Source: Brassica napus
Taxonomy: Eukaryota > Streptophyta > Magnoliopsida > Brassicales > Brassicaceae
DNA length: 64,000 nt
Direction of reading: 5' to 3'
NCBI RefSeq assembly: GCF_020379485.1
Contig: NC_063447.1
Span: 56,843,452-56,907,451 of the forward strand
In this document: positions 35,736 through 47,450 of the stretch, piece after piece
Position numbering within the stretch: the first letter of the stretch is position 1
Layout: every line of letters begins with the position of its first letter
Translations under genes and position numbers: made by a program
Notes under the pieces: model-generated
The model's database searches: none
What the model was told of the DNA's origin: nothing
What the model saw: the letters and a program-made list of their open reading frames with translations, nothing else

Positions 35736-36177
35736 AGATGTATTGTATAGAATCTTATCTTTTTTTAATGTACTTTTCTAAGACATTATTACGGCTGGGT
35801 TATGTCTTACTTTATGGCTGAGGTGTCTTTTAATTACGGCTGATTTCTGTTTATGGTTGGGTTCTCTACAATTACGGCTGAGTTCTAAATTCATAATGAC
35901 TGAGTTATCGTTAATTGGCAGTGTTATTTAAATACGACATGACTGAGTTATTTAAATGTGAGACGGCTGAGTTATTGTTACTTTAAGGCTGAGATAATGC
36001 TAACTTCTTGGCTGAGTTTTGTAAAAAAATCCAAGATACGAGCAAGGAATCCGCCATGTGATCAACTCGGATTTGCCATGTCATCACTAACGAACGAAAT
36101 TTACAACTTGGTTTATGAGACTGTTCATGTTCTCCTGCATGTTATTTATCTATCATTTTCATCTTTCTCAGTTGGTT

Positions 36178-38943
36178 ATGGATCCGGTAGTTATTGTTTC
36201 CTGTAACTGGATTAAGAAAAACATATATGTATTCAACGTCGACAGAAGAGGGTGTAGAGTTCTTCATTTAGATGAGAAAACAACACATGAAGATTTCCAA
36301 AGACTGTTCTCGATGATTACAGATTGAATGCTTTGAGGGATCATATTCAGCTTAGCTACATGTTCTCGAATAAAGCATTGAAAACAATGGCGCATGACAC
36401 TCCACCTGTTTACGTGTCCAATACTCGATAATTGCAAGGTTTTCTAAGCCTAAATAAAATCGAACAACTATGTCTCTGTGTGGAGATTACGGAGAACAGA
36501 GCAAGAGAGAAGAGTAAAACATTTTTCAGCTTTAGCTCAGAAGTAGAAGCTTCAGTAGTTGAGTCTAGAGACGAAAATTACAGTGGGAGTTACGATGGTT
36601 GCAGTTTGGAGAAGGAACAAGAGGACAATGAGAATGACAGCTCTAGTAATGTGGAAGGAGAAAAACATGATGTAGTCGGAGAAGATGAAATAGGCATAGA
36701 AAACGAAGAAGATGATGAATTTGAAAGCCGATTTGATATGTTCGACGATTCAGACGATGCGTCATCTGAAGATGATAACTTCATCTCATACGGTGAGTCT
36801 CCTACAGAAGACGAAGATTCACAAACGCTACCTCCTAAAAAGAGATATCAGAACTTCTCGATGAGCGGATCTAAAGGGAATCTGGAGGTTCTAAGGTTGG
36901 AGATGTCGTCGATAGACATTGCGCTAGGTCAACGATAAGAGAGTAATGACGATTTGGATAGACGATTGAAACTTCTTACAGTGAGGCATCAATTTGATTT
37001 TGATGTAGAAACATCAACCCCGACATCATACGTTGTTAAGTGTTGGGTTGATGGATGTCTCTGGAGAGTTCGTGCTTCTACCCAAGGAGAATCCCCGGCG
37101 TTTTATGTTCATATTTACGATTCGAAGCATACATGTTCCTGCACAGAGCATTCTAATCGATCTCGACATGTACAAGAACTTTCTCGGTGACGTTGGTCCG
37201 GCCGTTCGCCCTACGAGCGTCGGAATAACTATCACTAAGCAGTTTGGTGTAAAGGTAATTAGTTTGTTGTGGCTAAGTTATTTTAACGATACGCTGAGTA
37301 ATATCAAATATAGCGGCTGACATATTCATACAATGCGGCTGGATTACTATAATGTTAGATGCGGCTGCGTTATAGTAAATATAGGGTTGAGTTATTTTTA
37401 CGTTGTGGTTGTCTTAATTATTTGATGCGGCTGAGTTATGAGGATCGTTTTATTATGTGAACAGATGGATTATTGGAAATCACACCGGACGCTGAAATTT
37501 GCAAGGGAAATCGATGAGGGAACACCTGAGTGTGGGTCTGAAAGCTTGCCTTCTTACTTATACATGATAAGAAGGGCAAATCCGAGTACAGTTACGCGTC
37601 TTCAAATCGATGAGCTTAGAAGATTCATGTATGTGTTTCTTGCCTTCGGTGCGAGCGTAAATGGGTTTCCTTTCATGCGCAAAGTTGTTGTTGTCGACAG
37701 AACGTTTCTCAATGGTAAATACAAAGGGACGCTACTCACATCACTAGCTCAGGACGGTAACTTTCAGATTTTTCCAATAGCCTTCGCAGTGGTTGACACA
37801 GAAAATGATGATTCGTGGCATTGGTTTTTTACGCAACTAAAACTTTTGATTCCTGACGACGAGGGTCTTGCGATAATCTCGGATAGGCATAACTCGATAG
37901 GGAAAGCAGTTAGAAATGTGTATCCGTTAGCTGCTCGGGGAATATGCACCTACCATTTATATAAGAACATATTGGGACAGTACAAAGGAAAAGATGCATT
38001 CCGTCTGGTGAAGAAAGCGGAGAGATGTTTTAGGATGTCTGACTTTACTGCGATTTTTGAGGAGATTGAAGCGGTTATTCCTGCACTCCACGGCTACCTC
38101 CAAAGAGCTGATGTCCGACTGTGGACGCGTGTTCATTTCCCAGGTGAGAGGTACAATTTGATGACGACAAACATAGCGGAATCAAGGAACAGAGCATTGT
38201 CGAATGCTAGAGGTCTAAACATTGTTCGAATATTAGATCGATACGGGTTATGATGACCAGATGGTTTGCTGAACGGAGAGAGGATGCCAGATCGCAGCCA
38301 ACGACGTTTACGCGTGGTGTCGAGAAACTACTACATGTAAGTTAGTCGTAACAGTAAAAATAAGCTTGTCTTTAAAATTCATAAAATTCTTAAGTCAGCC
38401 TTTGTAGTTCTTAAATCAGCCGTAATATGTAATAAGCCAGTCGTTTCATATTTATTCTTTTTTTGTTAATAGGGTCGTGTAACCGCCGCTAGAGATTTAA
38501 CGGTCCAAAGGATTGATGATCATCACACTGAAGTTAAATATGAATCTTCTAGCGAGTCTTTGAATGTTGTTAATTTGGTAGAGCGAAAGTGCACATGTCG
38601 GCGTTTCAAACGCGAGAAATTATCATGTGTACACGAAATCGCAGCTGCGGAGTACAACAATGTTTGTCGTATATCCCTGTGCAGTCCTTACTATAACAGT
38701 GCATATTTGGTGAGCGAATACGCTGAACCAGTCATGCCGGCTGACTCAGCGCAACCTGTTCCAGAAATCGTGGCTAACCAACTGTGCTTGTCCCCGTCTA
38801 TTCGTCAACAGCCAGGAAGACCTAAGAAAATAGGATGAAATCTGCTTTAGAAGTTGCACTTCAAAACAAACGTCCTAGGAAAGAACACACATGTTCTCGA
38901 TGTAGACAGAGTGGACATAATGCGAAAACTTGTCCGATGTAAG
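36178..38943 (+). pseudogene. MULE2 MuDR-type transposase (MURA), multiply broken
   Basis: From the ATG at 36178 an N-terminal region (VVIVSCNWIKKNIYVFNVDR) is readable, then a frameshift near 36326, a stop before LQGFLSLNK and a long acidic region. TAA lies between GQR and ESNDDLDRRLK. The MuDR zinc-binding domain (KCWVDGCLWRVRAST, H and C in SKHTCS) follows, then another frameshift near 37150. After an intron (about 37256-37462) the catalytic core is open: first Asp in VVVVDRTFLNGKYKG, second in LAIISDRHNSI, then GICTYHL. Frameshifts at about 38240 and 38835 separate the SWIM finger (CTCRRFKREKLSCVH) and a terminal zinc knuckle (CSRCRQSGHNAKTC). In the first motif Gly is replaced by Arg (VDRTF). 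An intron at about 38337-38472 carries the element's motif in reverse orientation. Confidence 0.8.
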
Positions 38944-39310
38944 CAAGTGTTGTAGGGATTTTCATGTTTTTGTATTACAGCTGGATCAGGGATTTTCATG
39001 TTAAATATTACAGCTGTGTTTTTGTTTTCATGTAAATGTATTACGGCTGGATTAGGGATTTTCATGTTTTTGTATGACGGCTGTGTTTTTGTTTTCATGT
39101 AAATGCATTACGGCTGGATTAGGGATTTTCATGTTTTTGTATTACGGCTGGGTTATGGAATAACTTCCCGCCCAAAATAAGAAACGTCGCGATATGAAAA
39201 CCGTTTTACTGTCCATAAATAAGGCACTTCTCGAACAATTATATGTTCAACTCTCTATTTTCTACACAATTTCTCTCTCTCTCTCTCTCTCTCAATCAAT
39301 TTCACAGTAA

Positions 39311-40006
39311 ATGGAATATTTCCCTCTTCTTGAATTGCCTGAAGAAATTCAGGCGTTGGTGGTTGAACGTGTGGCCCGTAACTCCTTCCAAGATCTTTAT
39401 GGCCTCAAAACATCGTCCAAGTCGATGAAGGCGTTAGCAGAGCGGCGTGGTGTATACCATTTTTATGATGTATTATCTGTTTCCTAAGGATTTAATATGT
39501 CTTCTTCGTTGTTGAAATCTTGCTACGCTGAGGGAAATCCAAGCACACTTTATATAAAGGGTATACAGTTCTTCTTCTCATTCGACCTTAAAGAAGAAGG
39601 GCTTTCTCTTATGAAGTGTGCAGCAGATGCAGGATATGAGCGTTGTGTGTATACACACGCAATGACTCGAGCAATCTTTTGTTGTGATGGGCAGTATTTT
39701 GCTGGTATTCCAAGAGAATCAGTTCAGAGGATAGGAAAACTAGTGCGATCTGTGAAATGGGGATGGGGTTTGTGGCATTCTGACGAGTTCCGCCAAAATA
39801 GGGCCGTGTTCGTTTCAGCTTATGTTCCTTCATTCTACAGATGCCAATGTACAACACATGTGGAGCGACAATGTCTCTGCTTGTGGCACATTGATATAAC
39901 TAAGGATGGCAACATGTGTGAGCACTGTTTCTGGATCAAAGAGATTGGCACGTTCTTACATGATTTTGAACCGATAAGCGTTATTAAGGACACAAGGAAT
40001 TGGTGA
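39311..40006 (+). pseudogene. MULE2 F-box-like protein (At1g67623 type), copy 2, one nonsense codon
   Basis: The ATG at 39311 starts EYFPLLELPEEIQALVVERV, then NSFQDLYGLKTSSKSMKALA. An in-frame TAA (39488-39490) falls between FYDVLSVS and GFNMSSSLLKSCYAEG. The remaining 169 codons are open: GIQFFFSFDLKEEGLSLMKC, RESVQRIGKLVRSVKWGWGL and the Cys/His-rich tail (FYRCQCTTHVERQCLCLWHI, MCEHCFWIKEIGTFLHDFEP), ending at TGA 40004-40006. It is clearly homologous to copy 1 at 35044-35735 and better preserved. A CT-rich microsatellite lies in its leader (about 39270-39293). Confidence 0.65.
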
Positions 40007-40819
40007 AGATGTAATCTATCGGAATCTTATCTTTTTAAGTTCTTTGCTATGCCATTATGTATGTCTGACTACAAATTAATGCAATGAAGGCTTAGTTATT
40101 GTATCTTTTGGCTGATTTATAGTTTAATTACGGCTGAACTACTTTTTTATCACGGCTGAGTTATTGTTTTCAAGCACACACATCATGCAAACATCAACAA
40201 ACATCATGCAGAGTTATTAACAGCGTTATTAATTATGGCTGAGTTATTGTTTTATGACGGCTGATTTATTGTTTCTTTTGGATGATTTATAGTTGAGTTA
40301 TAGCTCGGTTTATGTTTAATTATGACTGAATTATCATTAGTTTAATTAGGCTGAGTTTTGGTCACATAATATGAAGTCATATTAGCATTAAACACCATGC
40401 GAAAAGAGGTTAATTTACGTGCACTGCAAAACGTTCAGATTTCTTAATTTACGTGAAGACATGTAAAACGTCAATTAAATACTTAGTCCAATCAAGCAAG
40501 CGGAGGGAGTAATAATTAGCCTCGATATTCTCATATTGTTGGGGGAGTTAAAGTATAAATCGTCTTGATATTATAAAGACATCTATATTTTCCACACGCG
40601 CCACCATTAATCGACAACTCAGTCCAATCAAGCAAGTGGAAACGTCCCATTAATAATGAAAGTGGGTGAGTGAGTTACTTTATACGTTTTGGCTGAGTTA
40701 GCTTAAAGTTGTGAGTGAGTTACCTTATACGTTTTCAGATTACTTTACGGCTGAGTTACTATAATACGTTAAGTCTGAGTTACATAAAACATGGGCTGAC
40801 TTATATGTACAAAACATTA

Positions 40820-41316
40820 CTAAACAAAGAAGTAGTAGTAGCAAAGTAACGACATTTCAACCCCACAAACAACCACATTCCTCAAACACCGACCCTGACT
40901 CATACATTCTTCTCCTTTTCCCTCAGACGCCGTCTTCATTACTTCAATCTCTTTCTCCAACCGATCAACGTTAAGTCTGAATTCCGAGATGTCTTTGTTC
41001 ATGCCACTTATCAGTGACTTTATATCCTCAACCTCTTCAACCAAACACTCATCCGCCCATTTGAATAAATGTCTATGTTTTCACAATATAACCAAATCTA
41101 AGTATTTTGTTACAGAACATGTGAAATCAAAACCAAAACAAAACGAACCTTATTATATCATTTTCCGCAGCAATAGTACAATCTTCCTGGATTTGTAGCG
41201 GTTCCAGATGTAGAAATGTAACAGGGTTCACCACACCAACATTGTTTCGGCGTTCCTCTTTCCGCGTTCAAACGTCGTCTGTAAGAATTTCCTGAAACGC
41301 AGGATGAAGAAGACAT
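40820..41316 (-). pseudogene. MULE2 second GRF zinc-finger protein, minus strand, frameshifted
   Basis: From the minus-strand ATG at 41314-41316 the finger reads GTPKQCWCGEPCYISTSGTA, NPGRLYYCC, then TGA at 41158-41160. A one-base frame change just before the stop gives ENDIIRHLFKW across an intron (41073-41148), as in the other GRF copies. The second exon encodes a charged coiled-coil segment (VEDIKSLISGMNKDISEFRL, RLEKEIEVMK) and a hydrophobic C-terminus (MSLLCYYYFFV). The layout is finger, coiled coil and C-terminal hydrophobic segment, like the MULE1 protein. Confidence 0.6.
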
Positions 41317-41929
41317 TTTGATTCTTTTTTTTTTTTGATTCTCAAAACAATTTCAGAAATAAAATGGAATTAAATGGAATTTTGATGAAACGACGTCGTT
41401 TACTTATTTCCTTTTTATTAAATACAATAATATTTAAATTTCTCGATATTGTAAATCCCTCGACACATGCGTGGCAACCTTGTATTTCAAACTCTTAATA
41501 ATTTACCTCGATATTAGGTTTGAGCCGTATCATTTTCCAGACGCCCCATAATTAATCGACAATTCTGTCCAATCAAGCAAGCGGAAACGTCCCATTAGAA
41601 ATGTATTATATTAACATTCACAACTGGGTTTTGGCTGTGTTTTACTATGGCTGAATTATCATTAGTTTAATAACGGCTGAGTTTCTGTCACTTATGGCTG
41701 GGTTTATGTTTAATTAACATTCACAACTGAGTTACCTTATACGTTTTTGCTGAGTTAACTTAAAGTTGTCACTGAGCTACATTCACAGCTGAGTTATTTT
41801 AACAGATACAACTGAATTATATTCACATTATGGCTGAGTTATAGTACTTAACATAAAAGAAATTTGAATTCGACATGTTTACATTCAGGAACCAAAATAA
41901 TCAGCTTCAAAATACAGACAAGGCATCAC

Positions 41930-42480
41930 TTTCAGAAACCAAAATTGTCAGGACCAAACTCTTCAAACATGTGGACGAGATCACGCCAAAATCTTGTTAA
42001 CATCCACGGAGGCTTGTCGCCTCCGTTTGCCCTAGTTCTCTTCAAATGGCGCATCTGGCAACGAAATAGCGTTCTGGCCACAAGATTAAAATGTGTCCAA
42101 AGTGTCGAATTATGCCTTCGATCCTACGTGTTTTTGCGCTACAACAAAAAAGACTACAAAATTGTTGAGAACACAAAATAAAAATAACTCAACGACGCTA
42201 TGCTGCAAATTTAAGTGGACAAACTGTTCTTACAGCGAGTTAAAGAAACCAACGTTCCTTAAAATGATCGGGAATGGCGCGGTATGTCGGCCAATCATGA
42301 ACCATCCTTCTGCAGGAATCGACGGGATGACGAGGGAGAGATCACTTAGAAATTTGAACCAGATAGTACTGGTTGTGTCGAGCAATTCTCCCGGACCAAG
42401 GTATAGAAGAGGGAGGTTTTCACGATTTCACTGTTCTCTAACATCGTTGAATAACCAGGAACAATCGGCATAACTTTTGA
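41930..42480 (-). pseudogene. Unidentified coding remnant in MULE2
   Basis: The minus strand has protein-like stretches such as MPIVPGYSTMLENSEIVKTS and ANGGDKPPWMLTRFWRDLVH, then MFEEFGPDNFGF, in different frames with stops between. The order and composition suggest a decayed gene of about 150-180 codons. I do not recognise the family. An F-box-family relationship is only a guess. Confidence 0.3.
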
Positions 42481-42684
42481 TGGGGATAGAGAGATATTGT
42501 TTTGATTTTTTCTAGAGAGAGAAAGGTGTAAGAGAGGAGACAATATATATAGAGGTACAGAACGTCAAACGTCTCGAGTTAAAATTTTCCAATAATCAGT
42601 TATCTTTTTCCTGCCAAACGTCAAGATTAAGTTACACTTTACAGCTGAGTTTCTTTAACATTTACGGCTGACTTAGTAAATGGA

Positions 42685-42755
42685 GTTTAGGGTTTAGGGT
42701 TGCATATTTAGGGTTTAGGTTTGCTTATTTACGGTTTAGGGTTGCTTATTTAGGT
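42685..42755. repeat. Telomere-like TTTAGGG words in MULE2
   Basis: Several TTTAGGGTT / TTTAGGTTT words alternate with GCTTATTT-like words. This parallels the CCCTAAA-rich tract inside MULE1 at 27300-27510. Confidence 0.6.
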
Positions 42756-43270
42756 TTATGGTGCAGCAAATATTATAAAAACGTGCATTCATAATAAATA
42801 ACACAATAATTGTTTATGAGTTTTGAATTATGCTCACACCTTATATATATCAGTTAAACTATGAGTAATTGTAAGACAACATATACCTCAATATCATAAT
42901 TGATTCTAAACTTGCAAATTCAATAAAGAAGACTCATTCAGTTGATTATATATTCACTTCAAATTTATAATTGGAGTTTCAATTTAACATTTTAAAGTAT
43001 AAACATTTATTTTTTTTGATTCTAGGGTATGTTTGAGGTATGACTGAGTTATAATATCGTAACGGCTGACTTATACTAATCGATACGGCTGAGTTATATA
43101 AACATTTTATGATTCTAGGGTATGTTTGGGGTAAGGCTGAGTTACACATATACGACACGGCTGGGTTATAAAAATAATAAGACTGAGTCAAATACTTAAT
43201 AAAGGACAAAATAACATAAGTCGAGTACAAAACAACAACATAAGTCAAGTACAAAATAACAAACACATGT

Positions 43271-46200
43271 TCAATGAGGCAGCCAACTGCTCATCACAGA
43301 ATTTCCTTCTTCATCGAGGATCTCTGCTGCCATCTTCATCCGTAAACCTTGAATATTTTTATCGCTTATCCCATCAAACGTTATACCAAACGCTAGACAC
43401 TCCACAAACTTCAACGAATACACCCCGCAATCGCCAATCTGGGAGTTTTGTGGAGTGTATTTTTTGCTCCTCCTTCTGAATGAGAACTTCTTCTTACTTG
43501 GGGCTCGGATATTGGCAGGAATATGCTCACTCAACATATACGGAATCATGTGCGTCAGCGGTTTAAATGAATTTAGAATTCTCTGCTCACTTTCGGGTGT
43601 TACCTCTCCAAAGATTGGCTCGTAGCAATCAATCTTTTCCTTCTTCAGATCCACATGATACGTAACCCAGTGATTTCCGCCGGTTTGAAGACATCCGTAC
43701 AAGTGATCCACATCTTCATACTACTTCAAGTTTTGTTGAACAGTGATCGGGAAGCTTACCATTTACCATATTTTCATAACCATTGACTTTGAAATTGAAC
43801 ATACTAGGTTTTATCTTGAACTGAGTGAAATCGTGAATCAAAATTTTTTGCCACCAAAGGTCAACGAAGGCAATCCGCTTGGTCCAGAATGGACTGGGAT
43901 TTCGCATGTACCTTTTAATGAGAACGGTCAAATACGCAACGACATGCTACAAAAATAATATTAACAAGTCAGCCGTGATATAATAAAAGAATATGTAAGT
44001 CAGCCGTAATATAATATATAACTCAGTCGTACTAAAAGAATATGTAAGTCAGTCGTAATCAAATATATAACTCAGCTGCAATATAATAAAATTAATATAT
44101 AACTCAGCCGCACTAAAGACTTACATTATCAAACGCCCATCCATATTCCTTTTCCGGCCACGGTCTTTCATGGATGAGTATGCTGTAGAAATCACCCTCA
44201 TGATAAGCGGAGATGACTGCTGGTTTATCTGCTGATGTTGGTGGTTTGGGTGGAATTCCCTTTATGTGTTGCATCAGTTTTTCGAGTAGCACCGGATCAA
44301 CAGGTGCTAGAGGGTCATATATTACTGATGAAGGAGTAACATTTTTCCTCATGCACGTCGTTCCATTCTCTCCTACGTACGGAAAAACTGCTGGTGAAGA
44401 AACTGCCACCTTTGAAAACCCTTTTGGAGTTAACTGAACACTTTTCTCCCGATATTCCTTAATTATGGCAGATTTAACCAGTTCAGATCCCTCGACGTCA
44501 GACTCCGGCGCGAATTCGTTCTCTCCAGCAACAACTTCGTCAGTCACATCAGCAAATACACTGTCCTCTCCAGATGGAGTCACCTCTTTGTTCTTTGACT
44601 CAGCATGTTTTCGCTTCTTTAGCTCAGCCTTTTTTTTCTTCTTACCCTCAGCCTCTTTTTTCTTAGCCTCAGCCTCTTTTTTCTTAGCTTCAGCCTTTTT
44701 TTTCTTAGCCTCAGCCGCTTTTTTCTTAGCCTCAGCATTCTCCTTCCTCTTAAACGCAGCATCTGCCTGCTCTGCTTTTTGCTTCTCATTGGCTTCCTCA
44801 CCCTTAATAATACGCTTGCCCCTGCAGCCGCGTCCATAGGCTGGAACCTTAGCATCCTTATCATCCTTAGTAGCCTTTGAAGGAGAAACTAATACAAAAT
44901 CAACATGTTAACTATCAAGATCAGTAGCATTAGCGACACTACCAAACTCCTCAACCAAAGTCCTTTTCACCCCTGATTCCTTATCAAGCTCTTTCGCCAA
45001 ATTCTTTTTCGGTCCAAAAACATTACCAGGTGTCGCAGCTAATGTTGGACTATTGACAGACTTCTGCTGCGTTTGAACCTGCGGTGATGCCAACGTTAAA
45101 GATTTATCTGCTGATGGTGGAAAGGGGTTATCATTGTTTTCGGGAATTTTCCTAACTCCCAGAACTTTCAGAAGCTCCTCTAGTAAAGCTTTCACGCTGT
45201 CATCAATGGTCTTTTGGTCCATCAATGGTCTATTCCGGTCTAACTCGTAAGCTTCCAACCGTGAGTCAAAATGCTCAACTTTCCTGGAAATATTATCCAG
45301 AGTACTCACAATGGTCCTCAGAGTCGTTTTGTTCTCCAACTCGAAATCTTTGCTACCTTCCTTCTCGCTAGAACCCTTTCCCGCTGCAGCAAATTCAGAC
45401 TCATTCCGTGTCTTAAATTTCTTCTGCTTCTTAGTGGGTGACTCAGCTTCTGACGAAACTCCACCCTTCATTTTCTTCTTCTTCTCATTCCCCTACCCAT
45501 GCGCATTACCCTGCGTATTCCCATGCACTTCCCAAAAACCTTTCACAAATCTACCTGCATGTATGTCTGTTATCAACCTAACGAGTTGTGGGTCGTCAGG
45601 TTCACCCGGCCATTTAGGAAACATCTCTTCAATTGAGTCCTTCAAAACCATTCTCTTCACACGCACCTGCAACACCGGGTTATAATTAAACTCAGCCACC
45701 AAAATAACACATAACTTAGCCATCTAATATAATAAATCAGCCATCAAATATAATAAATCAGCCATCAAAATACTAAAAACTCAGCATTAAACCTTACCTC
45801 GCCATGCTCTTTGATTTTGGCAGCCAACAAGTTATCAAAACTTGCACGCGTACGCTTTCCACCCCATCGCAAAAGCGGAACGTCTTCATTATTCACCACC
45901 CTCCCAAAATTCTCACCAAAGCAGGCGACGGATTCATACGCCCAAATCAATAACGCGACGGTCATGCCGCTTATTGTGTATGACCCTCCTTCTGGAACCA
46001 ACGTTTTAATAGAGTCAATGAGGACTTTGTATGCAGTCCGACCCCATGGATCCGACCCCATGATTTCATCGTCGAATACCCTTATTGCACTTTCAAAAGG
46101 TATCCTTGAATTGTGATGCAAACAATAGACTCCCATGGCTTGAAGAAGTAGCAGCCCTAACCACTTACGCTTTTCAAAACTCCAAAGCGGACAGAACGCT

Positions 46201-46624
46201 AATGCTTCCTTCAGTTCATCTAACTTGGGTCCCATCCGAAGCAGCACCTTCAACTCCTCCCAAAACTCTTTGTATTGATCAGCTTCAAACCTTTCTGTTG
46301 GTAATGAACCTGTGTTTAACCCAGTGATCTCACCAAACTCGAGCAAGCTAAACCTGATAGCCTCATCAACCACGAGACACCATATCTCCTTCTTATGTAC
46401 TCGCAGCTGTCTACATAGTAGATAGTGTACGGTCCTACCAAACCATACGCTTTCGCTTCCAGCTAGCCTAGCAACTACTCCAATGGGAGAGTTCACCAGT
46501 TCTTCCCACACATCAAGTCCAATTGTTTCTCTAACGTGGGGGAAAGTTCCTAAACGGAAATTGTGATTAATATCTTTTTTTCTAGGTTAGAAGACCCTTC
46601 AAGGTAAAGTCTTGGAGGGTAATC
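43271..46624 (-). pseudogene. MULE2 DUF1985-Ulp1 protease gene, disabled
   Basis: Minus-strand exons: about 45798-46624 (DUF1985), 45666 down to about 44908, 44880 to about 44122 and 43953 to 43271. The DUF1985 exon reads HYLLCRQLRVHKKEIWCLVV, ITGLNTG, PWGRTAYKVLIDSI and GMTVALLIWAYES. A one-base loss in an A run near 46585 shifts its start. A TAG follows GNAHG near 45493. The middle is extremely Lys/Ala/Glu-rich (KKKAEAKKKEAEAKKK-type, a long charged helix). A frameshift near 43715 precedes the C48 core: His in GGNHWVTYHV, Asp in KIDCYEP and Cys in QIGDCGVYSLKFVECL. A 5' exon with an Arg-rich frame is likely at about 46965-47150, followed by an intron rich in the MULE2 motif. MULE2 shows that DUF1985 and Ulp1 belong to one gene. 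Confidence 0.7.
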
Positions 46625-47450
46625 CTGTGATATAACTTCAGCAACATCTATATGATCATATAACCCAACAATAAATCAGCCACAAGATAACAATAACACA
46701 TCCGTACTATAACAATAACCCAGCCACAAAATGTTTAAATAACTCAGTCACAACATAACTGTAACTCAGCCACAACATAAAAGTAACTCAGCCAAAACAT
46801 AACATTAACTTAGTCACGACACAGCGATAACTCAGCCATAACATAACCCTAACTCAGTCGTAACAAAACCCTAACTCAGACGCAACAAAACCATATCACA
46901 GCCGCAACATAACCCTATCTCAGTCGCAACAAAATATAATATATACCATCGCGATATCCTACCGGAAAAGACGAACTCGTAGATAAGAATGCGGCGAAGA
47001 CGGCGGCGAAGACGATTTCGTACAAACGATTGAAGACGACGATTTCGGACACGACGATAACGGAGAAAACAGAGTATCACGACAGAGAGGTAGTTCGAGG
47101 AAGATGAAGTAAACACAGACAATGTCGATGACGGAGAGTGGGAGTATCCTCGCGGTTCCTTCTTCGATGGTTCCTTCTTCGAGACGACAAAGACAATGTT
47201 CTTAGTTACTTTTTTTTTTACTTCTATGTAGTTATGGTGAAGAAGAGACGGTTTGGTTTCGATTCTGATGATGTGTATATTTAATTAGTGATGTGGATTT
47301 AATGTTTAAAAATAATTTCAATTAAAAAAAACTAACCAAAGGTCCTTACAGTCATTTACTATAGGTAGGGAAACATTCTAGTAATTTTTAAAAGATGTTT
47401 AACACTCTAGTAATAAACTAACTTTTCTTTTACATTCTAGTAATTTTCTC

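Larger units (their letters stand above)
33181..46930. repeat. Dispersed CGGCTGAGTTA motif family confined to MULE2 non-coding DNA
   Basis: Variants of ACGGCTGA(G/T/C)TTA recur at irregular spacing, about 20 times in 33181-33780 alone. Further clusters are at 34490-34640, 35790-36020, 37260-37440, 40085-40360, 40660-40800, 41620-41850 and 43030-43180. From 43970 to 46930 the motif is mostly on the minus strand (TAACTCAGCCG, TAAGTCAGCCG), for example 43970-44125, 45690-45790 and 46660-46930. Minus copies also occur near 33500 and 38390-38450. They sit in intergenic DNA and in introns and are essentially absent from exons. Spacing is not regular, so this is not a simple satellite. Confidence 0.85.
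32944..47450. mobile_element. MULE2: 14.5-kb Mutator-like element inserted in the AGP copy B intron
   Basis: The left end is GGGAAGTTTACTTAAATATA. The reverse complement of the right end is GAGAAAATTACTAGAATGTA, so only a weak inverted repeat of about 20-25 bp is present, as in VANDAL-type or other low-TIR MULEs. A TATATATAT(A) duplication flanks it. On both sides lies sequence of the same host intron, which gives independent support for the boundaries. Contents in order: GRF (+), F-box-like (+), transposase (+), F-box-like (+), GRF (-), an unidentified remnant (-), DUF1985/Ulp1 gene (-). The non-coding parts are packed with a CGGCTGAGTTA motif not seen elsewhere in the window. Most genes are broken. 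Confidence 0.85.

Noticed and set aside
44465..44839. 124-codon plus-strand frame rich in Phe, Ala and Ser
   Set aside because: Antisense of the Lys/Glu/Ala-rich helix of the MULE2 DUF1985-Ulp1 gene.
33181..46930. CRISPR-like or satellite array
   Set aside because: The repeats are short, irregularly spaced, on both strands and spread over 14 kb in a plant transposon; neither CRISPR nor tandem satellite fits.
46871..47122. 83-codon Arg-rich minus-strand frame as a separate gene
   Set aside because: Its position upstream of the DUF1985 exon and the donor after it suggest the 5' exon or leader of the MULE2 Ulp1 gene.
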